The notes below the pieces were generated by a model, which worked only from the letters and a program-made list of their open reading frames with translations, did no database searches and was not told the origin of the DNA. Shown one piece after another: positions 17,801-25,286 of a DNA stretch of 64,000 nucleotides. A program made the position numbers and the translations under genes. Position 1 is the first letter of the stretch; each line of letters starts with the position of its first letter. The DNA is from Amaricoccus macauensis (GTDB lineage: Bacteria > Pseudomonadota > Alphaproteobacteria > Rhodobacterales > Rhodobacteraceae): the NCBI RefSeq assembly GCF_014201905.1, contig NZ_JACHFM010000001.1, forward strand, positions 310,001-374,000. The letters run 5' to 3'.

Positions 17801-18213
17801 CCGGTGTCGCCGGGGCGGACGTGCTCACCGGCGGCCGCGGCAGCGATCTCCTCGATGGCGGGCTGGCGGCCGATACGCTGACCGGCGGCGCCGGGGAGGA
17901 CTCGTTCCGCTTCACGACTGCCCTCGGGAACGGCAACGTCGACCGGATCACCGACTTCAACGTCGCTGATGACATGATCCTGCTCGACAACCTCATCTTC
18001 GAGGCGGTCGGCGGCGACGGCGCCCTTGCCCTCCGCGCTTTCCACAGGAGCGCGTCGGGCCTCGCTCATGATGCCAACGACCGGATCATCTACGATACCG
18101 ACAGCGGCTTCCTGACCTACGATGCCGATGGCACGGGCGATGACGCCGCGATCCGGTTCGCGCGGCTCGATACGAACCTGAACCTCTCGGCCAGTGACTT
18201 CGCCGTCATCTGA
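14875..18213 (+). CDS. M10 (serralysin-type) metalloprotease with RTX repeats and PPC domain
   Basis: A 1112-residue secreted zinc protease. The catalytic domain has HEFGHEFGLNHPG (His146, Glu147, His150, His156) and the Met-turn SVMSYFDG (Met188), the M10 signature. There is no N-terminal signal peptide. Many GGxGxDxLxGG nonapeptides bind calcium. A PPC (pre-peptidase C-terminal) beta-domain is inserted at about residues 820-972, and a further RTX block follows. The extreme C-terminus (LNLSASDFAVI) fits a type I secretion signal. No HlyB/HlyD/TolC genes are in the window, so export must rely on a transporter encoded elsewhere. The start follows AGGGGG by nine bases. Confidence 0.93.
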   Translation: MPNSNDTGTQWWINDQTPDNLYGKSVDYEAFLDYLGDLYRDLTPEIAAGTLRINVQELNDHPEYKAAAIGALDMWSSVTALQFEIVDDAPFDAETDWIEVVSPEVGEEDDGSAYSANRYVSIGQRFHDTEPDKTSLGGYVFDSYVHEFGHEFGLNHPGLYNYSGPGGVQINYLNNATWIYDRQQYSVMSYFDGIDVGETTRWSAVTPLMADIEAVTRRFFSTVDDEGNRTYQHIDLNTGDNVYGFGSTQYGYKLTSSGMQHDIGFVIHDTGGSDTIDFSGSTAGTILDLRAGQFSSVNGHSNNVSIFAGHNANRGDYVIETGIGSEFADILIGNGGANILDGRGGADSMAGNGGNDVYFVDSMDDVVRETRGGGEDTVILLSPDLDISKIANVEHIVHADPSTIPPRGGDGPSPDVGAVAAASVIQGTDANETLDGGAGGDVILGNGGDDLIIGGRDSLASRDINNTIDIADLEDQTESDDGNDTLFGGAGDDVILGGQGDDILNGGTGNDTLSGQAGVDVFRGGAGIDTVDYSKESPFQLLVNLETNTASGGTGSGDTFFSIENLIGSDDRIDRFIGTSAANHFWGQGGGDYFNGRGGNDVLDGGADGDILYGEGGNDTIIGGSGQDYLNGGAGIDTVVYAGSSDGVTVDLAAGEARGGDADGPVQIVGRGAAIRHDMLAGFENATGSSFDDHLIGTSQANVLRGGAGDDTLTGGGGADRLNGGAGSDTADYATSARGLVLTLQGAGSGGDAYTSIENLAGTGHNDRLTGDGAANVLTGQGGRDVLDGGRGDDSLFGDYAYQGEAPPRPGLGSGYATLGADATNNSIADAFDISQNFSLASDPDIFDSTTMLHSTVNATGNGKGGFYKVDLAAGTVLTVDIDGIADPDVHDSWLRLLDADGNIIAENDDGGGDPGSVTSRDSSLVHVVQETGTYYILEGSWSPDAPGDGWAEAVPEGSTYKVNVSVEFPPEPVEPGVAGADVLTGGRGSDLLDGGLAADTLTGGAGEDSFRFTTALGNGNVDRITDFNVADDMILLDNLIFEAVGGDGALALRAFHRSASGLAHDANDRIIYDTDSGFLTYDADGTGDDAAIRFARLDTNLNLSASDFAVI

Positions 18214-18227
18214 CCCGACGACACCGG

Positions 18228-18250
18228 AAGGGCGCCACAGGGGCGCCCTT
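18228..18250. terminator. Hairpin terminator after the M10 protease
   Basis: AAGGGCGCC, a five-base loop and GGCGCCCTT form a perfect 9-bp stem 15 bases after the protease stop codon. A short T-poor tail follows. It probably ends the protease transcript before the next gene. Confidence 0.65.
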
Positions 18251-18266
18251 CACACCGGGAGCGAAC

Positions 18267-18668
18267 ATGCCCAAGGAACCGACTGACCGCCGCACGGTGC
18301 TGAAGACCGCCGGAGCGGCGGCTCTTGCCGCGGCTGCCGGGCCAGCCGCCGCGCAAACGGCCGAGCTTCGCGGCACCGTGACGTTCGAGGGCGGCGCGGC
18401 GGTGCCGGAAGGCCATCTCGACGTCTATCTCGAAGACCCCGCCCTTCCCGACGCCGCCGCACGTCGCCTCGCCGGAACACGGCTCGACAGTGACGGCACG
18501 GCCAAGGCAATCGCCTTCACCCTGCCCGCCCCGGGCGCGGCCGCGTCGCCGACGCTGCGGATCGTTGCCCGTCTGGAGCGGGCCGACGGCTGGCTGATTG
18601 CACGGGGCAGCGCCCCGACGGCAACCGGCGCGCCCGTCGCCGTCAGGCTCAACGTCGTCACGTACTGA
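18267..18668 (+). CDS. YbaY/YscW-like exported protein
   Basis: A 133-residue protein. The N-terminus TDRRTVLKTAGAAALAAAAG looks like a twin-arginine (Tat) or Sec signal ending at AAAQT. The rest reads ELRGTVTFEGGAAVPEGHLD and VYLEDPALPDAAARRLAGTR, the pattern of the YbaY/YscW (type III pilotin-like) beta-sandwich domain. Such domains occur as outer-membrane-associated lipoproteins of unclear role; no lipobox is seen here. Its 3' end overlaps the convergent DppF gene by 11 bases. Confidence 0.72.
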   Translation: MPKEPTDRRTVLKTAGAAALAAAAGPAAAQTAELRGTVTFEGGAAVPEGHLDVYLEDPALPDAAARRLAGTRLDSDGTAKAIAFTLPAPGAAASPTLRIVARLERADGWLIARGSAPTATGAPVAVRLNVVTY

Positions 18669-19539
18669 CGGGCTCCGGGGTCGCGTGACCCGTCGCACGG
18701 CGCGCCGCCGCCTTGCGCGCGACACGCTCGCGGATGCTGTCGACGTTGATCCGCGGCGTCGCGGCGAAGAGCGTGCGCGTGTAGGGATGTTCCGGCGCGG
18801 CGAAGATCGCGTCGCGGCTGCGGTACTCGACCGCCTCGCCGAAATTCATCACCATCACGTCGTCTGCCACGTGGCGCACGACCGAAAGGTCGTGGGAGAT
18901 GAAGACGTAGGTAAGCCCGAACTCGTCCTGCAGGTCCTGCAGCAGGTTCAGGATCTGCGCCTGCACCGACAGATCGAGTGCGGAGACCGGCTCGTCGAGG
19001 ACCAGAAGCGCCGGCTGGACCATGATCGCGCGGGCAATGGCGATGCGCTGGCGCTGGCCACCGGAGAACATGTGCGGATAGCGGTTGAAGTGCTCGCGCT
19101 TCAGCCCGACCTTCAGCAGCATCTTCATTGCCCGGTCGCGCCGCTCGCTGTCAGGAAGATTGGTGTTGAGCTTCAGCGGCTCGGCGAGCACGTCGCCGAT
19201 CTTCTGGCGCGGGTTCAGCGAGCCGTAGGGGTTCTGGAACACGATCTGCACCTTGCGGCGCAGCTCCGGCGAGATGCCGCGCTTCGCGATCTCGACCTTC
19301 TGGCCCTCGATCAGCAGCTCGCCCCCGGTCGGCGAGTCGATCATGGCGATGATCCGGGCGAGCGTCGACTTGCCGCAACCGGACTCGCCGACAACCGCGA
19401 GGGTCTTGCCGCGCTCGACCTTCAGGTCGATCCCCTTCAGCGCCCGGACGGTGCGCGTGCCGCCGAACATGCCGCCACTCACATAGTCGCGGGTGATGCC
19501 ACGGGTCTCGAGGACGGGCGTCGTCTGATCGGCGGTCAT
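18658..19539 (-). CDS. dppF: Dipeptide/oligopeptide ABC transporter ATPase, DppF type
   Basis: About 293 residues. A single ABC domain has GESGCGKST, the Q-loop QIVFQNPYGSLNP, the signature FSGGQRQRIAIARAI, Walker B LLVLDEPVSALDLS and the H-loop YVFISHDLSV. The C-terminal peptide-transporter extension includes APEHPYTRTL. The ATG at 19539 overlaps the end of dppD by four bases. It pairs with DppD, whose Walker A is altered (see findings), so this subunit may carry most of the ATPase activity. Confidence 0.93.
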   Translation of the reverse strand: MTADQTTPVLETRGITRDYVSGGMFGGTRTVRALKGIDLKVERGKTLAVVGESGCGKSTLARIIAMIDSPTGGELLIEGQKVEIAKRGISPELRRKVQIVFQNPYGSLNPRQKIGDVLAEPLKLNTNLPDSERRDRAMKMLLKVGLKREHFNRYPHMFSGGQRQRIAIARAIMVQPALLVLDEPVSALDLSVQAQILNLLQDLQDEFGLTYVFISHDLSVVRHVADDVMVMNFGEAVEYRSRDAIFAAPEHPYTRTLFAATPRINVDSIRERVARKAAARRATGHATPEPVST

Positions 19540-20381
19540 TTCATCGCCTCGGCAGGGGGCGCGAAGTCGGAAACGGTCGGCAGCCGCCCGCTCCCGGCGT
19601 TCTCCGGCAGGGCGGAGAGCAGGGCGCGGGTGTAGGGGCTCTCTGGCGCCGAGAACAGCGAGACGACGTCCGTGTCCTCCATCTTGCGGCCGGCATACTG
19701 CACGATCACCCGGTCGGCGGTCTCGGCGACAACGCCCATGTCGTGGGTGATGAGCACGAGCGCCATGCCGTTCTCCGCCTGCAGCCGCAGCAGAAGGTCG
19801 AGCACCTGTTTCTGGACCGTCACATCGAGCGCCGTCGTCGGCTCGTCGGCGATCAGGAGCCTGGGCGTGCAGGCGGTGGCGATCGCGATCATCACCCGCT
19901 GGCACTGGCCGCCGGACATCTGATGCGGGAAGGAGCCAAGGCGCCGTTCGGGCTCGGGAATGCCCACCGCCTGGAGGAGCTCGATCGCCCTCTGGTGACG
20001 TGCCGCCGCGTCGAGATCGGTGTGCTTGCGCAACGTCTCCTCGATCTGGAAGCCGACCGTGAAGCACGGGTTGAGGCTCGCCACCGGCTCCTGAAAGATC
20101 ATCGCCATCTCGCGGCCCGAAAGATCGCGGCGCTGGCGCGGGCTGAGGGTCAGGAGATCGCGTCCGTCGAAGCGCATCACGTCGGCTTTCACGATCGCCA
20201 CCGGCGGCAGGAGGCCCATCACCGCAAGCATCGCCACCGACTTGCAGGATCCCGACTCGCCGACGATCGCCAGCACTTCGCCGACGTCGACGGAGATATC
20301 GATCCCGCGGACGGCGTAGAACAGATCGCCGGAGGCCGTTTCAAAGGAAACCGACAGGTTGCGGACCTCAAGGAGCGCCAT
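19536..20381 (-). CDS. dppD: Dipeptide/oligopeptide ABC transporter ATPase, DppD type, with altered Walker A
   Basis: A 281-residue DppD/OppD-class ATPase by order and motifs: [34 protein letters not shown] and the C-terminal [15 protein letters not shown]. Two key positions differ from the family. Walker A reads GESGSCKS, with Cys46 replacing the invariant Gly before Lys. The signature reads SGGQCQRV, with Cys160 replacing Arg. The rest of the frame is intact and normal in codon use. Either the subunit is catalytically weakened, with DppF doing the work, or these are recent mutations or base-calling errors. Confidence 0.9.
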   Translation of the reverse strand: MALLEVRNLSVSFETASGDLFYAVRGIDISVDVGEVLAIVGESGSCKSVAMLAVMGLLPPVAIVKADVMRFDGRDLLTLSPRQRRDLSGREMAMIFQEPVASLNPCFTVGFQIEETLRKHTDLDAAARHQRAIELLQAVGIPEPERRLGSFPHQMSGGQCQRVMIAIATACTPRLLIADEPTTALDVTVQKQVLDLLLRLQAENGMALVLITHDMGVVAETADRVIVQYAGRKMEDTDVVSLFSAPESPYTRALLSALPENAGSGRLPTVSDFAPPAEAMK

Positions 20382-20385
20382 CGCT

Positions 20386-21309
20386 TCAGCTCCGTCTCAG
20401 CTTCGGGTCGAAGGTATCGCGCAACCCGTCGCCGATCAGGTTGACCGCAAGCACCGTGATCAGGATGGCGATGCCCGGCATCGTCACCACCCACCAGGCG
20501 CTGGTGATGAACTCGCGCGCCTCCGCGAGCATGGTGCCCCACTCGGGCGTCGGCGGCTGCGCGCCCATCCCGAGGAACCCGAGGGCCGCGGCGTCGAGGA
20601 TCGCGTTCGAGAACGAGAGCGTCGCCTGAACGATCAGCGGCCCGAGGCAGTTCGGCAGGATCGTCCGCACCATCAGCCGCAGATTGCTCGCGCCCGCCAC
20701 CCGTGCCGCGGTCACGTACTCCCGGTTCTTTTCGGCGATCACCGCGCCGCGCGTCAGCCGGGCGAAATGTGGCTGCAACACCACCGCGATCGCCAGCATG
20801 GCGTTGAAGAGCCCCGGCCCGATGATCGCGACCAGCACGAGGGCAAGCAGCAGCGATGGGAAGGCGAGGATGATGTCCATCACCCGCATGATCGCGGAGT
20901 CGATCCAGCCGCCGAAGTAGCCGGCGATGAGCCCGACGAAGATGCCGCTGACAAGCGCAAGCGCCACGACCACGAGACCGATCACCAGCGAGAACCGTGC
21001 GCCAAAGATCAGCCGCGAGAGGATGTCGCGCCCGAGGGCGTCGGTCCCGAGCAGGAACTCCGGCCGACCCCTCTCCAGCCACGCGGGCGGCACCAGCAAC
21101 GCGTCGCGGTACTGCATCGTCGGATCGTGCGGGGCGAGAAGCGGCGCGAAGATCGCCGTCAGGACCAGCAGCGCGAGGACGACGAGCCCGATGACCGCGC
21201 CGCGGTTGGCGAGGAAATAGTGCCAGCTCTCGCGCCACGGCGCGATCGGCGGCGGGCCTAGCGGCTCCTGCTCGGCGGTGCCGAGGTGGGGGTCATCTGT
21301 AGCGGACAC
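20386..21309 (-). CDS. dppC: Dipeptide/oligopeptide ABC transporter permease, DppC type
   Basis: A 307-residue permease with an N-terminal cytoplasmic extension and about six helices. It has the DppC/OppC motif FLLGTDALGRDILSRLIFGA and the coupling loop REYVTAARVAGASNLRLMVR, then ILPNCLGPLIV. It overlaps the dppB gene by 17 bases and is followed after four bases by dppD, consistent with one transcript. Confidence 0.94.
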   Translation of the reverse strand: MSATDDPHLGTAEQEPLGPPPIAPWRESWHYFLANRGAVIGLVVLALLVLTAIFAPLLAPHDPTMQYRDALLVPPAWLERGRPEFLLGTDALGRDILSRLIFGARFSLVIGLVVVALALVSGIFVGLIAGYFGGWIDSAIMRVMDIILAFPSLLLALVLVAIIGPGLFNAMLAIAVVLQPHFARLTRGAVIAEKNREYVTAARVAGASNLRLMVRTILPNCLGPLIVQATLSFSNAILDAAALGFLGMGAQPPTPEWGTMLAEAREFITSAWWVVTMPGIAILITVLAVNLIGDGLRDTFDPKLRRS

Positions 21310-22300
21310 GGGGATTTATCAATCCATAGAGGAGGTCGACGGTCAGGTTGACGAACATCACCACGGCGGCGATCAGAAGCAGCCCGCCCTGCACCACCTG
21401 GTAGTCGCGCCGGGAGATGGAATCGATCATCCACTTGCCGATGCCGGGCCAGGAGAAGATCGTCTCGGTCAGGATCGCCCCGCCGATCAGCACGCTGACC
21501 TGCAGGCCGATGGTGGTGACAACGGGGATCAGGGCGTTCCGCAGCGCGTGCAGCCAGATCACCCGTCGCGGCGTGAGGCCCTTCGACTTCGCGGTCATGA
21601 TGTAGACCTCGCCCAGCACCTCGAGCATCGCCGAGCGCGTCTGCCGGGCGATCACCGCGAGCGGGATGGTGGCGAGCACGATCGTCGGCAGGATCAGGTG
21701 CTGCACCGCCGACCAGAACGCCGCGGGCTTCCCCGCGAGCAGGCTGTCGATCAGCATGAAGCCCGTGACCGACGGGAAGAACTGGGTGAGTGCGATCCGC
21801 CCGGAGACCGGCGTCCAGCCGAGCTTGGTGGAGAAGAGGATGATGAGAAGCAGCGCCCACCAGAAGATCGGCATCGAGTAGCCGACGAGCGCCGTCCCCA
21901 TGGTCACCTGGTCGATCCAGCTGCCGCGCCGGATCGCCGCGAGGATGCCGGCCGCGATGCCGAGCACGCTCGCGAGCACGATCGCGCAGAGCCCGAGTTC
22001 CAGCGTCGCCGGGAAGCGGGCCATGAACTCGCTGAGCACCGGCTTCTTGGTGGAGTAGGAGTAGCCGAAATTGCCGTGCAGCAGGCCGCTCACGTAGTCG
22101 ACGTACTGCTTCCAGAGCGGCTGGTCGAAACCGAACTGCGCCATCAGCTCGGCGTGACGCTCGGCCGAGACCCCGCGCTCGCCCGCCATCAGGATCACCG
22201 GATCGCCGGGCAGCAGGCGGATGAAGATGAACGCGACCAGCGTGATGCCGATGAATGTCGGCACGATCAGCAGAAGTCGGTTCAGGATGAAGCGGACCAT
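21293..22300 (-). CDS. dppB: Dipeptide/oligopeptide ABC transporter permease, DppB type
   Basis: A 335-residue permease. The first helix is FILNRLLLIVPTFIGITLVA, followed by IRLLPGDPVILMAGERG, the short periplasmic loop and the coupling motif VYIMTAKSKGLTPRRVIWLH. The C-terminus is VDLLYGLINPRVRYR, all standard for DppB. It follows the binding-protein gene after a 76-base gap holding two hairpins. Confidence 0.94.
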   Translation of the reverse strand: MVRFILNRLLLIVPTFIGITLVAFIFIRLLPGDPVILMAGERGVSAERHAELMAQFGFDQPLWKQYVDYVSGLLHGNFGYSYSTKKPVLSEFMARFPATLELGLCAIVLASVLGIAAGILAAIRRGSWIDQVTMGTALVGYSMPIFWWALLLIILFSTKLGWTPVSGRIALTQFFPSVTGFMLIDSLLAGKPAAFWSAVQHLILPTIVLATIPLAVIARQTRSAMLEVLGEVYIMTAKSKGLTPRRVIWLHALRNALIPVVTTIGLQVSVLIGGAILTETIFSWPGIGKWMIDSISRRDYQVVQGGLLLIAAVVMFVNLTVDLLYGLINPRVRYR

Positions 22301-22317
22301 TTACTCCCCCCGACAGA

Positions 22318-22369
22318 CGGGCGCCGCCATCTGGCGCCCGCTCGGTTTAGCCGCTGCCGCAAGCAGCGG
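22318..22369. terminator. Two tandem hairpins between dppA and dppB
   Basis: CGGGCGCC/GGCGCCCG (22318-22340) and CCGCTGC/GCAGCGG (22351-22369) form two stable stems between the binding-protein stop codon and the next gene. Neither has a U-run. Such structures often let the binding protein be made in excess of the membrane subunits, by partial termination or by protecting the upstream mRNA. Confidence 0.6.
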
Positions 22370-22376
22370 GCCCGCG

Positions 22377-23969
22377 TTACTCGGTCTTGCTGACGCCGAC
22401 GAAGCGGTGAATGCCGACCGGGTCCTGCACGAAGCCGGTAACGTTCGCGCGCATCGGCATGGTCTCGATCGAGTGGGCGATCGTCGCCCAGGGCGCCTGC
22501 TCCTTGAAGACTTCCTGCGCCTTGAAGTAGAGCGGCTTGCGCTCTTCCTGGGCGACCGTGAGCTTGGCCTCCTGGATCAGGTCCTCATAGGGCTGGTAGC
22601 ACCACTGGGCGCGGTTGTTGGCCCCGACCGCGTCGCAGCCGAGCAGGACGCCGAGGAAGTTGTCCGGGTCGGCGTTGTCGCCGGTCCAGCCGAGCAGCAC
22701 CGCCCCGTCGCGGTCCTTGGCCGAGGACCGCGCCAGATACTCGCCCCACTCCATCGACACGATCTCGGCCTTGACGCCCACCGCGTTGAAGTCGGACTGG
22801 ATGAGTTCGGCCATGCGACGGGCGTTCGGGTTGTACGGCCGCTGCACCGGCATCGCCCAGAGCTTCATCGAGAGCCCGGTGACGCCCGCCGCCTCGAGCT
22901 CGGCCTTCGCCGCCGCGGGATCGTAGACGTCGTCGACAAGGTCCGGGTCGTGTGCCCACGACGTCGGCGGCAGCGGCGACACGGCGGCGGTGCCGGCGCT
23001 CTGGAAGACCGCGTCGATGATCGCCTTCTTGTTGATCGCCTTGTTGAGCGCCCTGCGGACCTCGGGCTTGTCGAACGGCGCGACCAGCGTGTTGTAGGCG
23101 AGATAGCCGATGTTGAAGCCTTCCTGCTGCATCACCTGCAGATCGGGATTGGCCTTCAGCCCCTCGATGTCGGCGGGGTTGGGATAGGGGATGATGTCGC
23201 ACTCGCCGGCGACGAGCTTCTGCTGGCGCACGCCCGCATCGACGGTGATCGCGAAGATCAGGTCATCGATCGGCTGCTTGCCGTTCCACCAGTCCGGGTT
23301 GGCCTGATAGCGGATCACCGCGTCCTGCTGGTAGTCGACGAAGGTGAACGGCCCCGTCCCGACCGGCTTCACGTTGAACTGCTCCTTGGTGCCCGCCGCC
23401 TCGAGCTGGTCGGCGTACTCCTTCGAGACGATCGAGGCGAAGTCCATCGGGAAGGTCGCGAGGATGGTGGCGTCCGGCCGGCTCAGCACGAACTTGACCG
23501 TCATGTCGTCGACCTTGACGATCTCCTTCAGCGAGCCCGCCATCGTCGAGCTGAAGTACTCCCAGGCGATGCCCGGCGCGTACTCGTACCACGGGCTCGC
23601 CTTGTCGGACTGGCGCATGAAGCTGAAGACCACGTCGTCGGCGTTCATCTCGCGCGTCGGCGTGAAGTAATCGGTGGTCTGGAACTTCACCCCCGGCCGC
23701 AGGTGGAAGGTGATCTCGGTGCCGTCTTCCGACACGTCCCAGCTCTCGGCGAGACCCGGCTCGGTCTCGGTCGAGCCCTTCTTGAACTCGATCAGCCGGT
23801 CATAGACCGTCCGCGAACTGGCGTCGAAGGTGGTCCCGGCGGTCCAGGGAGCCGGGTCGAAGCCCTCTGGCGAGCCCTCGCTGCAATAGACCAGTGTCGA
23901 CGCATGGCCGGCGCCTGCCAGGACAAGGCTCGTCGCGGTCGCCGCGAGCAGCATCTGAATCAGTTTCAC
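22377..23969 (-). CDS. dppA: Dipeptide/oligopeptide ABC transporter substrate-binding protein, DppA type
   Basis: A 530-residue periplasmic protein of SBP family 5. The signal peptide is MKLIQMLLAATATSLVLAGA with cleavage near GHA-ST. Mature features are LVYCSEGSPEGFDPAPWTAG, LAESWDVSEDGTEITFHLRP and EMNADDVVFSFMRQ. GWTGDNADPDNFLGVLLGCD follows; it is close to DppA of enteric bacteria, including the Asp that holds the peptide amino group. It heads the dpp operon and shares a 146-base divergent promoter region with the M24 peptidase gene. Confidence 0.93.
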   Translation of the reverse strand: MKLIQMLLAATATSLVLAGAGHASTLVYCSEGSPEGFDPAPWTAGTTFDASSRTVYDRLIEFKKGSTETEPGLAESWDVSEDGTEITFHLRPGVKFQTTDYFTPTREMNADDVVFSFMRQSDKASPWYEYAPGIAWEYFSSTMAGSLKEIVKVDDMTVKFVLSRPDATILATFPMDFASIVSKEYADQLEAAGTKEQFNVKPVGTGPFTFVDYQQDAVIRYQANPDWWNGKQPIDDLIFAITVDAGVRQQKLVAGECDIIPYPNPADIEGLKANPDLQVMQQEGFNIGYLAYNTLVAPFDKPEVRRALNKAINKKAIIDAVFQSAGTAAVSPLPPTSWAHDPDLVDDVYDPAAAKAELEAAGVTGLSMKLWAMPVQRPYNPNARRMAELIQSDFNAVGVKAEIVSMEWGEYLARSSAKDRDGAVLLGWTGDNADPDNFLGVLLGCDAVGANNRAQWCYQPYEDLIQEAKLTVAQEERKPLYFKAQEVFKEQAPWATIAHSIETMPMRANVTGFVQDPVGIHRFVGVSKTE

Positions 23970-24115
23970 GCAACCCCCCTCCGAATTGCTGCGACGCTCT
24001 CAGGCTCGGGATTCGTGTGCAAATCTGCGCCCTAAAGCGTTCTGTTCCGTTATGTACAGCGCGACGTTAGGTTATAAGCCGGCCCCGGCGCAATAGGAAC
24101 GAGAGGAGAATGAGA

Positions 24116-25216
24116 ATGGGCGGATCGACTCGTCTGGACCGGTTGCGAACCGCGATGGAAGATCAGGATCTTGACGCCACCGCGATGGTGCCGGGCCCGA
24201 ACTTCTATTTCCTGACCGGCGCGCACTTCCACCTGATAAAGCGGCCGACCGTCCTCTTCGTACCCCGCGAGGGACCAATCCATGCCGTCATCCCGCTTCT
24301 TGAGCAAACGAAGTGGGAGAGCGTCGCGCCCGACGCCGTGACGATCTACTGGCAGGACGCGGACGGCTATGACGACGCCTTCGCCGCGCTCGCCGCGCGC
24401 TTCTCGCCCGCCCGCATCGGCCTCGAGGGCCAGCGGATGCGCGTCTTCGAGGCCGATGCGATCCGCCGCGCCTTCCCTGACGCGAACGTCCGCGATGCCC
24501 ACGCCACGATTGCCCGCATGCGTCTTCACAAGGATGCGGACGAAATCGCGGCGCTGCGGCGCGCGATCGGGATCAGCGAGGCGGCGCTTGCCGCCGCCCT
24601 CCCCCATGCGGTCGCCGGCATGACCGAGACGGCGTTCCGCCAGCGTCTGGTGATCGAGATGCTGGAGCGCGGCGCCGACGGGCTCGCGTTCGATCCCATC
24701 GTGCTCTCGGGGCCCGCAGCCTCCGACCCGCACGGCACGCCAAGCGCCGGGCGCAAGCTCGAACACGGCCAGCCGCTGCTGCTCGACTTCGGCGCCGCAT
24801 GGGGCGGCTACAATGCCGACATCACCCGCACGGTCTTCATAGGCTCCGCCACGCCGGAAGCCCGGGACGTCTACGCCGCCGTCCTCGCCGCCAACGAGCT
24901 CGGTCGCCGCATCGCCGCGCCGCCAATGACCCTCGACGAGCTCGACCGCCAGGTGACCGCGAGCCTGCGCGACTCAGGGTATGGCGACCTCGTCCTCACC
25001 AAGACCGGGCATGGCCTCGGCCTCGACGTCCACGAGGCGCCGCAGGTGATGATCGGCAACATGACGGCGATGGAGCCGGGAATGGTCTTCACGATCGAGC
25101 CGAGTCTCATGCACGCCGGCGTCCTCGGCATCCGCATCGAGGACGACGTGCTGGTGACGCCGGACGGGGTCGACTCCCTCACGAGCTTTGACCGGGAGCT
25201 CACCATCGTCGGGTAG
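24116..25216 (+). CDS. M24-family Xaa-Pro peptidase (aminopeptidase P/prolidase type)
   Basis: A cytoplasmic metallopeptidase of about 366 residues in the pita-bread fold. The C-terminal half carries the metal ligands: LLDFGAAWGGYNADITRT (two Asp), TGHGLGLDVHEAP (His), FTIEPS (Glu) and GIRIEDD (Glu). The N-terminal creatinase-like domain begins RLDRLRTAMEDQDLDATAMV. Of two close ATGs, 24116 has the better spacing to AGGAG; 24110 would add two residues. It is divergent from the dipeptide importer operon. This suggests that it cleaves imported proline-containing peptides. Confidence 0.93.
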   Translation: MGGSTRLDRLRTAMEDQDLDATAMVPGPNFYFLTGAHFHLIKRPTVLFVPREGPIHAVIPLLEQTKWESVAPDAVTIYWQDADGYDDAFAALAARFSPARIGLEGQRMRVFEADAIRRAFPDANVRDAHATIARMRLHKDADEIAALRRAIGISEAALAAALPHAVAGMTETAFRQRLVIEMLERGADGLAFDPIVLSGPAASDPHGTPSAGRKLEHGQPLLLDFGAAWGGYNADITRTVFIGSATPEARDVYAAVLAANELGRRIAAPPMTLDELDRQVTASLRDSGYGDLVLTKTGHGLGLDVHEAPQVMIGNMTAMEPGMVFTIEPSLMHAGVLGIRIEDDVLVTPDGVDSLTSFDRELTIVG

Positions 25217-25245
25217 ATGACGGGCAGAGCCGACCGAATGGTCAT

Positions 25246-25273
25246 GTGCCCTCGGGCCACCACCCGAGGGCAC
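25246..25273. terminator. Bidirectional terminator between convergent genes
   Basis: GTGCCCTCGGG and CCCGAGGGCAC make a perfect 11-bp stem around CCACCA. It lies between the convergent M24 peptidase and RTX beta-helix genes and can serve both. Confidence 0.8.
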
Positions 25274-25286
25274 GAACAGGCCGGTT

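Noticed and set aside
16078-18069. Long minus-strand open frame (663 codons) opposite the M10 protease
   Set aside because: It mirrors the Gly/Asp-rich RTX coding strand and shows only low-complexity Val/Ala/Asp-rich sequence without motifs; the plus strand encodes clear protease and RTX domains.
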